Source: Umbilicaria muhlenbergii
Taxonomy: Eukaryota; Ascomycota; Lecanoromycetes; Umbilicariales; Umbilicariaceae
Length of the DNA stretch: 64,000 bases
Direction of reading: 5' to 3'
Assembly: GCA_000611775.1 (NCBI GenBank)
Contig: KK106981.1
Location: 9,699,183 to 9,763,182, forward strand
Shown here: positions 19,556-30,715 of the stretch, in pieces
Layout: the number at the start of each line of letters is the position of its first letter
Position numbering within the stretch: the first letter of the stretch is position 1
The notes under the pieces: generated by a model
Database searches by the model: none
Seen by the model: the letters and a program-made list of their open reading frames with translations, nothing else
Told to the model about the DNA's origin: nothing
Program-made: the position numbers and the translations under genes

Positions 19556-22500
19556 TTTGACTGTCTTGCCTTTGGCTCAAGCTGTTGGTTGGTCGGTTGT
19601 CGTGTGGGTGTCGAAGTGCAAGATTTCAAGAGTCGTTTTCATTTGTGGGTGATAGGGCTGAAATCTCGCTTATATTTTTCAGTAAAAGGTTGGGGACGAA
19701 GGCCTCAGCCATCGACAAGAAGACAATTATTCTACGATGTGAACGGGGATGGCAGAGATATTGCTCTCCAGTGTTTTTAAATTGTCTAGTTGAATGGAGT
19801 ATCGCATGGGTACTAAGCCAACTCTGAGACAATATCTCATCGCTCCAAAGCCAGGCTTCTGTTGGATGAATACTGCTACGAAAACCACGACTTCCAGCTC
19901 TGTAGTTGAACTTTCCTGCTCTTTCTCTATGATGTGAAACTTCACCTGTAGATGTGCCCGGTCTCATCTTCTCTGGCGCCTCTGGAAACCCCCTTGTAAA
20001 TCTATATCACAGACGTGGTTCATTATCAATCAAAGTAAATCATCCAGTACAGAACGGGGGGCGGCGTATGTACGAAGTAAGTGGCAGTCTCTGGCAGGGG
20101 ACCCTTTCGATGACACAACAACGAAAGCGATATTCCTACATCCTTGGATTGATCATGGTAGAGATCAACGGTTTCTATCACCTCTATATCGCACTTGAGC
20201 TTCGTCAGCATGCCGCGTGGGTCGTGTGTCAGTCGTGAAAACAGGTAACGACTGAGCTGAATGATCCAAGAAACCGTTGAAAATCCGCCTGTGCTTAAGC
20301 CGTGGGTGAGCCTAAGAACAAAGATCACCTCGGTATCCGCCATTGACATTGCACTACACTCCGCTTCCTGCAATGCCTCTGACCCATGCTAACGGCTTTT
20401 ATGCGGGCTAGTTGCATTGCGAATAGCTAGAAGTTCTCTTCTTGCTTGAAAACGCCGCAAACAATGACTTATCCAAAACGTCGACTTGCATAAATGTTAC
20501 GCATCCCAATTTTCGGAGGCGGGGAGTGACAAGCCTTTACCTTGCAGCTCTGCGAATGGGCTGCCATACGGGAGGAGAGAGGCGCAGTTTGATGTCCTTC
20601 AAGTGAGGATACTGGGTTGACTGGAAATCCTGGACGGTTTGCCTTCTTTTAATGTCTCACATAGCTGAAACCAAGAGAGGCGGTGAGATTTCAGGCGGGC
20701 ATGTTACACAAGGCTGTAAAAGTCTGCGTGCATGAGTGATGCACACGAACCAATCGTTCCTCCGAACAAACGAGAGGAAAAACACATCTGGCAAAGATTT
20801 GAAAGCGCTGCAGTTTGTTCCAGATGAAATGTACGAGAGAAGATGGGCGGAGTACAATTTGCATGTTGCAAATGCATTCAAGAGGCATGGAGAAGGCTTA
20901 CTTATCCTATGAGATGCGACACGCGCATGAACATGAATGGCTGAACATCGCAAACAGCAGTACAGAATCTGCAGGAGTGAGGATTCGAGGATGTACATAT
21001 GACTGAGGATGGCAAGGAAAATATACAGCAGGATCGCTCAAGCAGACTCATAACGGACGCTAAGGTTTTTACGCACGCAGAGCGCAACAGCTGCAGGCGC
21101 ACGAAGGTAAATTCGCCACGTGAGAAGGTAAGGTAGTCCGGGAGGACCCTGATCCTCTGGGACGGAGGTGCGTGTTGTGTCGTGACACGTGGGACATGCC
21201 TCCCTAGGTTTCCCGAGTAGACGTTTTGCATCGATGCTTGGTGTACCTGCGTGTGATTGCCCACCTACTTATGGCGCTGACTTGGGTGCAATGCTGCAAA
21301 TCTTTCGCATGAGTACGGAGCACCTTATGCGGACAACTGTGAGAGATACTCCGATACTTCGCCAGACCAGTTCTTGTTCTGCTGAGTTCATTCCTTCGCT
21401 CTGGCTGCTGATAAGGTCATCATATGTAGGCAACTTCTAACACTGATACCCAATCACTTAACGACGGATCTAGAAACGTATGGTATAGCGTCAACTCGGC
21501 TTTTGTGAGTGTAATCCAGTAGCGGCCCAGGTAGATTTGCTGTCGCACCACCATGTCAGGTCCGTTCTAGACCTTGAACGAACTGCCAGATCTAGGTAAG
21601 AGATTATGTGTAATGGTTGCGGTCGTCATGTACTGCTCAACTTCCCACATATGCAGTTGGTGTCGATTGCTATCCTGATGGAGGGGGACTAAGGATCCGG
21701 ATTTGACACCAGGAAAAGCACTTTGCCATGGTTATCTTATCTATGGATTGATCCCAAAGAGCAAGAAAGTTTTGGAGATGGGGTCCTCCGTAAAAGCGAC
21801 CCACCAAAAGGCTCCGAGATAGTAATGTTCGCGCAAGGATTTGGCGTCATTCAAGTCATAGTAATGGGGCCCCTGTTATTGGCTTCCTCTATTCCGTAGA
21901 TGTCCTGAATCTCGTAATCACGGAGGAGCCCCGGGCGTCAAGCCCTTACCTTATCACGACCTACAACTAAGGTAAGCACCAAGGTAATTTCGCAATGCCC
22001 GGTATCCACTTGGGTAGAATTTAACTTCGTCGCTTGGTGCTTCTTCGCAGCGTTCGAGAAGCTTGCCATGCTTGCGAACGGGGATTTGTCCCAGCAAAGT
22101 CTGGCTTGCACCGACGATCCATGTAACTATGTAATGGTTGTCGACTTGTTTTACTCCTCTTTTGCGATTTTGCCGTCGCCTCCCCTTAGCGAGGCTCATC
22201 AGGCATTTTTGGGAAGGTCACATGAGAGGCTGAGCGAGTCCGAGTCCGTAAGGCAAGGAAGCGAGGGAAGGCGCTTTATCGAATATGCCTCGTCGCGAAG
22301 CTGAAACCACCGAAATGTGCGCATCCGCAGAACTGGAATCTTGTTTGCGTTGGCCATTCAGTCCCTCGAGGGAAGGGGGATTGAAATATCCATGTCCATG
22401 TCTATACGACTCCGTAGGGGTTTGTCGACTATCGCGAAACGAACTTCGGTCGCACCACCAAGGTTGCTGGTCACGTCACTAAATAAGTCTAGCGCATTAC

Positions 22501-23541
22501 TACCCCACGTCTGAAGGACAAGTAGCCGTGCTCCGTAAGGTAGTCTTGTAGGACAGGCGGAGGCCTGTTGGAAAGATACGACCACACCCAAGCTGGTAAG
22601 CGTAGCTGTCAACGCACGCATCGCCAACCAATGAGCGCCGGTGTGAGACTCATCTATCTGCATCGCACGGCAGGCTTCAGGGCCAGGGCGAGGCTAGAGG
22701 CTGCCTGCCAAGTGAAAACTCCGCCCACGAGTCTGAGATAAGGATGGCTTGACCGGAGGAGGAGCGGCAAAGACGTCGGTCATTGGTGGATTGCTCTGTT
22801 GTTTACCCGAGGAGGCTTTGGCTTCGATGGCTTGGACGGCATGGAAGCCTTGGACGGGCTTTCCAGCGTACCACTGAGCCACTGTGCCACTGAGCGAGAG
22901 ATGATACGAACCATACGATGGAATGCGGAATGTATACGCTCTTCTCACTCCGAGCAGGTCACACACAATGTGACAATAGTCCTTCCTTTTAGTGGGGATC
23001 GCCGACGCCGTTGGAGCTGGATGATGGTTGGCTCTCATTCGGCTCACTCTGGCACTGGCTGCTTATCCTGATTCCTGAGTTGCTCCATGATTGCGCTAAA
23101 ATGACCACCTGGTCGAGCTTCCGTAGTAGGGGGCGAGGGGGGGCAGCCACGGCCGAAGGCGAAATGCGAATGCAAATGCAGATGCAGATGCACAAGGGGA
23201 CCATGGGGCGGACGCGGGCCACTCTCGGTGCTATAAATGTACAAGTCCTCCCTCTCGCGTTGGAATGCACCTTACTGTGGTATGCTTTCGACGTGTCGCA
23301 CCTTTGCCCTACCATTTCCCCGAGGACCCGTGACCACTGCCAGCGCTGATCCGTCATTCACTGCGGACACAGCATACAGCGCCCGCTTTTGCCTCGACGT
23401 CACCACCTCACCTCTCAACCATTGCCCCCTCTGATGCACTTCTAATATCCTCACCGCGTCCACGTAACGGTCTTGATACTCTCAAAGACAACTAGATCTC
23501 GCGACCTTGCGACTGCCGAGTCAGTCAGCCGATTGCTCAAC
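19556..23541. other. 4-kb region without recognised genes
   Basis: No open frame in this stretch shows a recognisable domain, and I found no convincing chain of spliced exons. It includes the RPL5 promoter side (from 19556) and the permease promoter (about 22900-23541). A short hexamer-like run (atgcaaatgcagatgcagat) lies near 23170-23190. A pyrimidine-rich leader precedes the permease start. Confidence 0.5.
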
Positions 23542-25482
23542 ATGGACAAGGCAGCATACAACGTCGAGCCCAAGGAGGCCTACGGCCACGATGCTCCTCC
23601 TTACCAAGATCCCGCGAGCATCGTCGAGACCAAGGGTATCCGGATGGGTGAGGCTGCTGATATGTTTGGTGATGTGCAAACGGCCGAAGAATACGGTTAC
23701 GTCTCTCGTGGGTAAGTGCAGTTCACACGCGATATTCGCGCGCAGCTTCGCTCGGTGGAACATGGCTGATAGGATTCGTCTAGTCTCAAATCCCGCCACA
23801 TCCAGTTTATTGCTCTCGGCGGTACCATTGGAACAGGTCTGTTCCTCGGTATTGGCCGAGCGTTCAGCCAAGCAGGTCCTTTGAGCGTTTTGCTTGGATA
23901 CACCTTCACTGGTATTGCGGTTTTTGGCATGGTACGCTTCCCAATTATCGCAGATGATTCGGCTTCTATTAGTCGCTCTTGTGTCGCGTGACTAACATGT
24001 AGTAGATGCAATCTCTCGGAGAGATGGCCACCTGGCTTCCACTTCCTGGTGCAATCCCACAGTTTTGCGCCCGTTATGTCGATGGTGCTATGGGTTTCGC
24101 CGTTGGCTGGAACGTAAGTTCTTCTCCTATAAAACTCCTATGTTCGGTATCTGACGGTGAAGCAGAATTGGTATTCGTGTGCCATAACCCTATGTGCCGA
24201 GATTTCCGCCGCATCGGTCGTCATTCAATTCTGGAACGGAGCAGTTGGTATCAACGTGGCAGCCTGGATTACAATCATTATCGTGGTCGTCGTCTGCCTC
24301 AATATCTTCGCGGTGGCCATCTATGGTGAAGCTGAGTTCTGCTTTGCCGGCATCAAAATCTTGACTATCGTGGGCCTGTTGATCTTCGCTCTATGCATCG
24401 ACCTTGGCGGTGGACCAACCCACGACCGTCTTGGGTTCAGATATTGGAAAAACCCAGGGGCCATGAAGATGTACATAAGTACCAATCCCAACACTGGTCG
24501 CTTCCTCGGCCTGTTCTCGGTATTGGTCAATGCTGCCTTTTCTTACGGTGGAGTAGAGATGGTTGCCGTTGCTGCTGGCGAGGCCGAAAACCCAAGAAAG
24601 AACATCCCCAAAGCTGTTCGCCGAGTGTTCTGGCGCATCCTCTTCTTCTATGTTCTCGGTTCTCTCGCTATTGGCGTCCTCGTGCCATATAACGACCCAG
24701 ATCTCCTGAACAAATCCCATACCGCAGCAGCCTCCCCATGGGTCATCGCCATTAACCGCGCCATGATTCCTGCATTACCTTCAATCATCAACGCGGTCAT
24801 CTTGACTTCTGCATCTTCCTCTGCCAATGCTTTCCTCTACACTGGAAGTCGATACCTATACGCCCTCGCTCAAAACGGACAAGCTCCAAGGATCCTTCTC
24901 AAGTGTTCTAAGAGGTAAGCACATGCAATCGAGAAACCTTCATGCATAACCATCTGATCCGTATTTAGGGGTGTGCCGTATTGGTGTGTTGCCGTTACTG
25001 CCTCCATCTCACTCTTGACGTACATGAGCTGCTCCAGCGGCTCCACTACCGTTTTCGAATGGTTCCAGAACCTCACCACCATCTCGACTCTCTTCACTTG
25101 GGTTAGCATATGTATCGCCTACCTAAGATTCCATGCAGCCCTCAAGGCTCAGGGTATCGACCGTAACACCCTCGTCTTCAAATCACACTTCCAGCCATAC
25201 ACCGCCTGGTTTGCCTTGATCTTCTTCTCGGTCATCATCCTCTTTAACGGCTTTTACACATTCTGCCCGTGGACTACCAACGACTTTATTACCGCATATG
25301 TCGGCATCCCAATCTACTTCGTCCTATATCTCTTCTGGAAGGTTTTCAAACGCACCAAATTCGTCAATCCCGCCGAAGCCGATATCCAGACTGGGAAAGC
25401 GGCCTTGGATGCAGCGGATTTGCACTGGCCGGAGCAGCACCCAAGAAATATTTTCGAGAGAATCTGGTTCTGGATTGCGTGA
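23542..25482 (+). CDS. Amino-acid permease, YAT/AAT family (Dip5/Gap1-like)
   Basis: Five exons (23542-23711, 23784-23931, 24006-24113, 24166-24914, 24969-25482) encode 562 residues; all four introns are 52-74 nt with GT-AG ends. The N-terminal tail is cytoplasmic and hydrophilic. The first membrane helix has the diagnostic IALGGTIGTGLFLGIG. The consensus loop SYGGVEMVAVAAGEAENPRKNIPKA follows helix 6, and about twelve hydrophobic helices can be counted. The C-terminus ends in hydrophilic residues with an IWFWIA tip. It is a proton-coupled plasma-membrane importer of amino acids. Similarity to Dip5 would suggest acidic amino acids, but the substrate cannot be fixed from sequence. The ATG at 23542 is the first in frame. 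Confidence 0.93.
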
Positions 25483-26736
25483 TGGGGGGTTTGGTTGCGA
25501 GGGGAGAATTGCATGTTTGCTGTATATCTACAGTGTTGCTCAGTGACTCACAATTCTGCTTACAAACATGTACATTTTTCCCGAAGCGAGAACATGAGAT
25601 CGTACAGTCGTCGGCGGTACCGGGCCCGTAGTCTCTGCACTAACTCGCTGCTAACACTGTCCCGTCCACGCCACGGGTTTCTCGCCCAGCTCGCATACAA
25701 ATCAATGGGTCTTGATAGGGACGTCGTTGACATGAAGTACATGACAAGCACCTGCCTTGAACCCAACCTTTTCTTCCATCTCCACCCGGTTTTCCCTTTT
25801 TCGTGCTGGGGGTGCTGGCTTTATGACTGGGCCTTCGCCAAGCTCCAGGCTCGGCTTCCTCGGGTACCTCAACACATGCAGCCGCGTAGGTCATTCTGGG
25901 AAACCACTCTCCAGGTATCCATGACATACCACGTATCCATGATATATCTTCGATTGGTGTCCGGTAGGGATCATGGAAGCTCTTCAGCAGCCAATTGACC
26001 ACGGCGGTTGGCTGCGGTGATCGCGGGGCTTCTTGGCGATGTTGAATTCCTAGTTCCGGCAAGTTGCGGACGTACTCGTGGAGATGTGAAAGTGGACAAA
26101 TTAAGGTACCTTGGATAGAGATGACGGGCAGTGAAGGGCTGGTTGAAGGTTTGAGTGTCTCCTATGTACTCCTACGATTGTCCTTCTCCGTCTCGTTCTA
26201 CCGTATCTGTCTCCTATTGCATATACTGCTTCCTCTCCTCTCTTGCTCGATGTAGTGTTTTCTGTAACCATGGATCCCCTGCTAGCATATCTGTAGCCGT
26301 GAGATTCCCTCTGTTATCTCTGCCACCTGTTGTTCTCATTGGTGTGAATCTCTCTGCAATGTCCAGCCCTGAAATCGAGAGATATTACCCTGGGAATTAC
26401 TTTCTCCATGGCGGGTCCAGTTCTGCTGACGTGATAGTTATAGGCTTTACTGAGGTTTGAACCGGTATGACTAACGTATGTCTAGGAGGAGGTCACAGCT
26501 ACCGTTGGAAAAGAATCTATGTATCAAAACGGTCACCGAGCTTGAAGTCTCCAAATGAACGAGCTCATCTTTTCCAACGATCAATGTATGCAAGATAGCT
26601 TCACTGAGCAGAGAGATGGAGGAGTTGGAGCAGTTGAAGCGGATGATGGACCAATGTCAAGCGGCAATCGAAGAGATGAGGCAGGAAACAACCTTGTTAA
26701 CCTCCTTGTTCGGGACACATCAAGCTCTCAGGCCGA
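25483..26736. other. Gene-poor region with weak coding signals
   Basis: Most of this is non-coding. Two pieces look coding-like: 26359-26460 (MSSPEIERYYPGNYF...) and a coiled-coil-like frame at about 26601-26750 (LSREMEELEQLKRMMDQ). A consensus branch point and acceptor (gactaacgtatgtctag) lie at about 26468-26484. They may be exons of, or decayed sequence linked to, the small gene that follows. Confidence 0.35.
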
Positions 26737-27158
26737 ATGCCGCCGCCAGCCTATGAACCGGGAACCAGCTACATCGATCTGGCTTACCATGGATGTGTGA
26801 TCGGGGATGCTGGCTTAGTGGCGCGGAAGACAATCGACGAAGATACCTTTGTGCACTTTTACGGTGTCACAACTAGCGACCTGAAGGAATATCACAGTGA
26901 GCCATCCGTGGGAACAAGAGGCCTGGCTTGCAAATGGTGATCACTAACTCTGCTATAGAATATGAGAGAGTCCTAGAACTTCTCAATGATAGAACCACTC
27001 TCTTCCATCGAGGAGTCATGTCGGCCGACTTCGAAAGCGGATTCAAGGCGTTCCTTGCCAATGTCACTGGTTGCAAATACCGAGAAAGCAGAGAGTGGTC
27101 TCTAAAGCCGAGTTCAGCATCACTGAAAAACACCGACTCGAAGGAGCCCTTCCATTGA
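26737..27158 (+). CDS. Small hypothetical spliced gene, unknown function (possibly partial or decayed)
   Basis: Two exons (26737-26896, 26959-27158) encode about 119 residues. The 62-nt intron has a gtgagc donor, a canonical cactaac branch point and a ctatag acceptor, and the join is in frame (KEYH-K-YERVLELLND). The protein reads MPPPAYEPGTSYIDLAYHGC and later FHRGVMSADFESGFKAFLAN; I do not recognise a family. Just upstream, in another frame, is a coiled-coil-like segment (EMEELEQLKRMMDQCQAAIE) that overlaps the start and ends at a stop. Either the true gene has further 5' exons or this is the decaying 3' part of a longer gene. The intron signals are the strongest evidence that this was once expressed. 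Confidence 0.4.
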
Positions 27159-30100
27159 AATTCAAAAAGACCTCCAAGTAGAGACTCAGAGCAGGGCAAG
27201 GATGCAGTGAATCTAGAATACGTCGGTGACGAGGCTTCAAGTTCAGAAGTTGGACCTTTCCATCAGCTTGGGCTGAGTTGTCCCGGGCTAGCATTGGACG
27301 CAAAGACTGTCGATTGACTTATCATCTCTACGTAGACATCGACGATCTCACCCACCGCAACAAGAACTGCGAGAATACAGCAAGGGAACACCAACGAACA
27401 AGAGGATTGCGGAGGTGGGGTTACGATTGCAGCCTGCATTAAGACACTATGTACAAAGTGGAACTTACCTCCGACTCTAGTTAAGAGGCGTTCTGATGAG
27501 GATCTCCCGCATCCACTGTTCCCTATATCACATCGAATCCTCAACAACTTTGCTCCGCGTTTGGACAATGTCATGTGGGTAGGAGGCCCCGTGCCCTAGG
27601 AAGGAGACATGCCTGGCAGCACGAACCGGAGGGAGGAACCCATAAGATTACCTCGATCTTGATGGACGTGATTGCAGGAGCTGCAGCATGGGTTTGGCGT
27701 ATTGGAACAATATGTGCTGGCTGGGCTCAAGGGCCCAAATCTCTACGTACAATACACAAGGCCGAGTGCCTCTCTATCACGAGCTTATCAAGTACTACTA
27801 TTCATTCTGCCCGTCAGTGGTCACCAGCTTAACACGTTAGCTGTACGACACTCTTGCTGTCATGTATTATCATTTACACGTGTCATAAGCTCATGCCCCA
27901 TGTCGATGAGTAGAGAATGGTAGGAATGAAGGGTGACCAATAACTCGAGAATAGCTAGAGAAGCGTTCCGCCGGAGACTTTTGTCTGTTCCGGGAATTTT
28001 TGGAATCATGTAGCTAAGCTAGCCCATGCAACCAGTCATTTGAGTACCTTCATTATTTGTTGTCAGAGTTGGGCTCCTGATCCGTAGGGTAGGGCTAGAC
28101 CGGATACGTTTTCGCCAGTGACGAACTCCAACGGTTGGATTTGGATCCTAGCCAAGCTATTCGAGGCATTTGTTTTAGGCTGTGCTTGCATCTCCGGCAG
28201 GGTTGATAGCGCCACTGTCTAGGAGTTCAAGGAGTCCAAGACCGTTTTAGCGGAGCATTGAAACTCGTTGACTTATCAATGAGAGGACAGACATAACGGT
28301 GCTGCCTGCGCAGCGGACGGGATTCCCTACCTTGGCAAGTATACTTGTAGTGGACGAAACCATAGGTGGATGGACGCACCCTTACCGCACTGCAGGGATG
28401 CACCATAGGAAGGCCGGATCTGCGATGCAGTGTCGCTCCGGGGTACAGGCAGCAAAACACGAGGACAGTTGTGCCTAAGAAATCCCTATTGCCGCAGCCC
28501 TAAGGTGTCAGGTCTCCTGTGTCGGGGGCCTGTGGTGTAAACGCCGGTGTTTCAGGCCTATTTCCGGCGCGCGAGGGTCGATTAGCGACGCCGCAAGTCG
28601 AGACGTCAAACATTCTCGAGCGACTCCTGCATTTCAAGCCCCGAGCATTTGATCTGAAGCACTCGAATTCCAACACGCACGAAAGAACTCGGCAGCTCAA
28701 TGGTCTCCGTGATGCGGATGGTGCATGTCTCGGGACGACGTCTACGCTGAATCCAATTAACCCAAACTGCCTTGCATGGACGTTCAGCTAAAGGTCGATG
28801 ATGGCATCGACGTACCGATGTCAGTGCCTGCGTCGTATTCGCTGGGAACAGATGTGCGCACATTCCCCCTCACTTGCTCCGGGTGGGAGCAATGAGTGGC
28901 CGGTAGGCGCCCACGTCTGGTCCCGGCTGATGCCTCCGCCTGCTCCGTACCAGCAGAATACCCCACCACCAAGCCACGCAGCAGCAGAACAAGGCGGGAC
29001 AGGCATCACACCGGCGGTGGAGGCTCGCCCGCTCCGGATAATTGGTCATGCTGTTGGAACCGACCTGCCTAAGCGCCTTCTGCTGCTCCCTAATGCCGGT
29101 TGCCGATCGGCCAAGGGGGGTGGGTGTTTTCTTCACTTTCCACGCCGGACCTGGAAACGGCCACAGCACGACACCGGCCAGGCTTCACTGCAGCCCGGAA
29201 GGACAGGCAGGGCCAATGAATGCGCCGAGCAGGCAGCTGCTGGCCCTGGTCCTCACCGCCAGTTGGAGAGCAGCCGCACACTGCTCCGTGAACGTGAGGG
29301 GTACGGCGCATTCGCAGATAGAATCGTGTCGAATCATCCACCAGGCACGGCTGCTACGGGGGCGACATGCAGGCATCGTTTCATCGCGAGCACAGTGAGC
29401 CAAGCCTGGAGAAGGCGGCTGACTGGCTGGACTGGCCATCTCTCTAGCGGTAGCCCCCCAATAACCTTGTGTGCAGCGTGTCCAATGTGCGGTTCGGGCA
29501 TGTAATTTAGGCCCCCCTGAAATGAAGTGCGTCGCACGGGGCAGGCCCTGTCGCCTGTCCCCTGGAAGGAGTGGCCTCGGGCCTATCGCTAATACGCATG
29601 CTGAGCGCTGTATGGCCGGACTGGGACTGCGCGAGCGAGTGCCAAGGCCCGTCCCAACTTCGGCCCCGTCACCCTGTCCCTTTCTCGCCCCGCTAACCGC
29701 AACAAGACACGCTAAGGGCGCTGCTCAGTCATTCAGTCATGGCCTCTCACTCGCCCTGCTCGTCGTGCTCGTCTCGCTCGTCTCTTGTGCGCCCACGCAA
29801 ACTTACTTTTTCCACCCTTACCACTTACCACATACCGTGCTCCATATCAATTCCTTCCCACTCCGGTCCGACCTCCTCGCATCTATTCCGAGCACTGTAC
29901 CTTCTTTTACTTCCCTCCCATCCTCATCCACCATCTGCCACCTCCCGTCTCCCATCTCCCATCTCCCATCTCCCCCGCGGCTCGCACCTTCGTTTCCACC
30001 GTGTCTCGCCCATTGTCGTCTCTCTTGCATACGAGGAGTGCTCAAAGGGAACTAGACCTTCGCCTTTGTCAATTGTTCTTGCAACCAAGCACCCACCCAT

Positions 30101-30715
30101 CTTTCCCTGCCTCCGCCGTCTTCTCCAGCACTCCTCCTGCCTGGTCGCTCTTGTGCTTTGCAGTGCAACACAACGCAACAAGTTCCCAAACATCCTTCGG
30201 CGCGCCTTCTGGATCTACCTTGCCTCTCACCGAATATTTGTCGGTCATTTATTGCCGGGTTTCACCACTTGTAATTCACTTCTCCGGACATCATCGCGTC
30301 TGGCCTTTGTCTTTGTCTTTATTCACGCGCCGTGGAATCCGCAAGCTCAAAAGGTAACTCTCAGCCTCTGCCTCAACATTCGTCCCCTCATTGACGATCT
30401 TTCGGTGCCAACAGATCAGCTACTATCCGGATCCTCCTGTCCCATCTGTCGTTGGCGTTGCCTCAGTAATCTTTTCGTGAGGTGCTATTGACGAAAGACT
30501 CTACCGCTTAATCTGAAGAGGAACGGACCAACGCCGTGAATCACCCGAGCTATCTGCTCATCCAAAGATCACCATCGTCAATTACCACATCTCCTCTCCC
30601 AAACTGTTCGATAGCTCCTTCAAGAGATCCTTCCGGTGATACCCGCCCAATCCTACCTTCAAATATTTCGGCGCTTCTTGCACATATAATTCAAAACCCG
30701 GTACCGTCAGTCATA
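27159..30715. other. Gene-poor region and long pyrimidine-rich leader
   Basis: No recognised gene. 27440-27595 holds a coding-like plus-strand frame (IKTLCTKWNLPPTLVKRRSD) that ends at a stop and could be a remnant. 28500-29600 is GC-rich with long but featureless frames. From about 29640 to 30715 the plus strand is rich in C and T with CTCCCAT-type repeats (29940-29970), fitting a promoter and long 5' leader of the downstream gene. Confidence 0.45.

Noticed and set aside
26467-26560. Joining the 26359 frame across the gactaac...tctag acceptor as exon 1 of the small gene
   Set aside because: The nearest in-frame donor would give an intron of about 31 nt, too short, and other donors give competing frames, so I left the exon unassigned.
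28798-29505. 235-codon plus-strand frame
   Set aside because: Long but in GC-rich DNA with equally long frames on the other strand; no hydrophobic pattern, domain or splice context.
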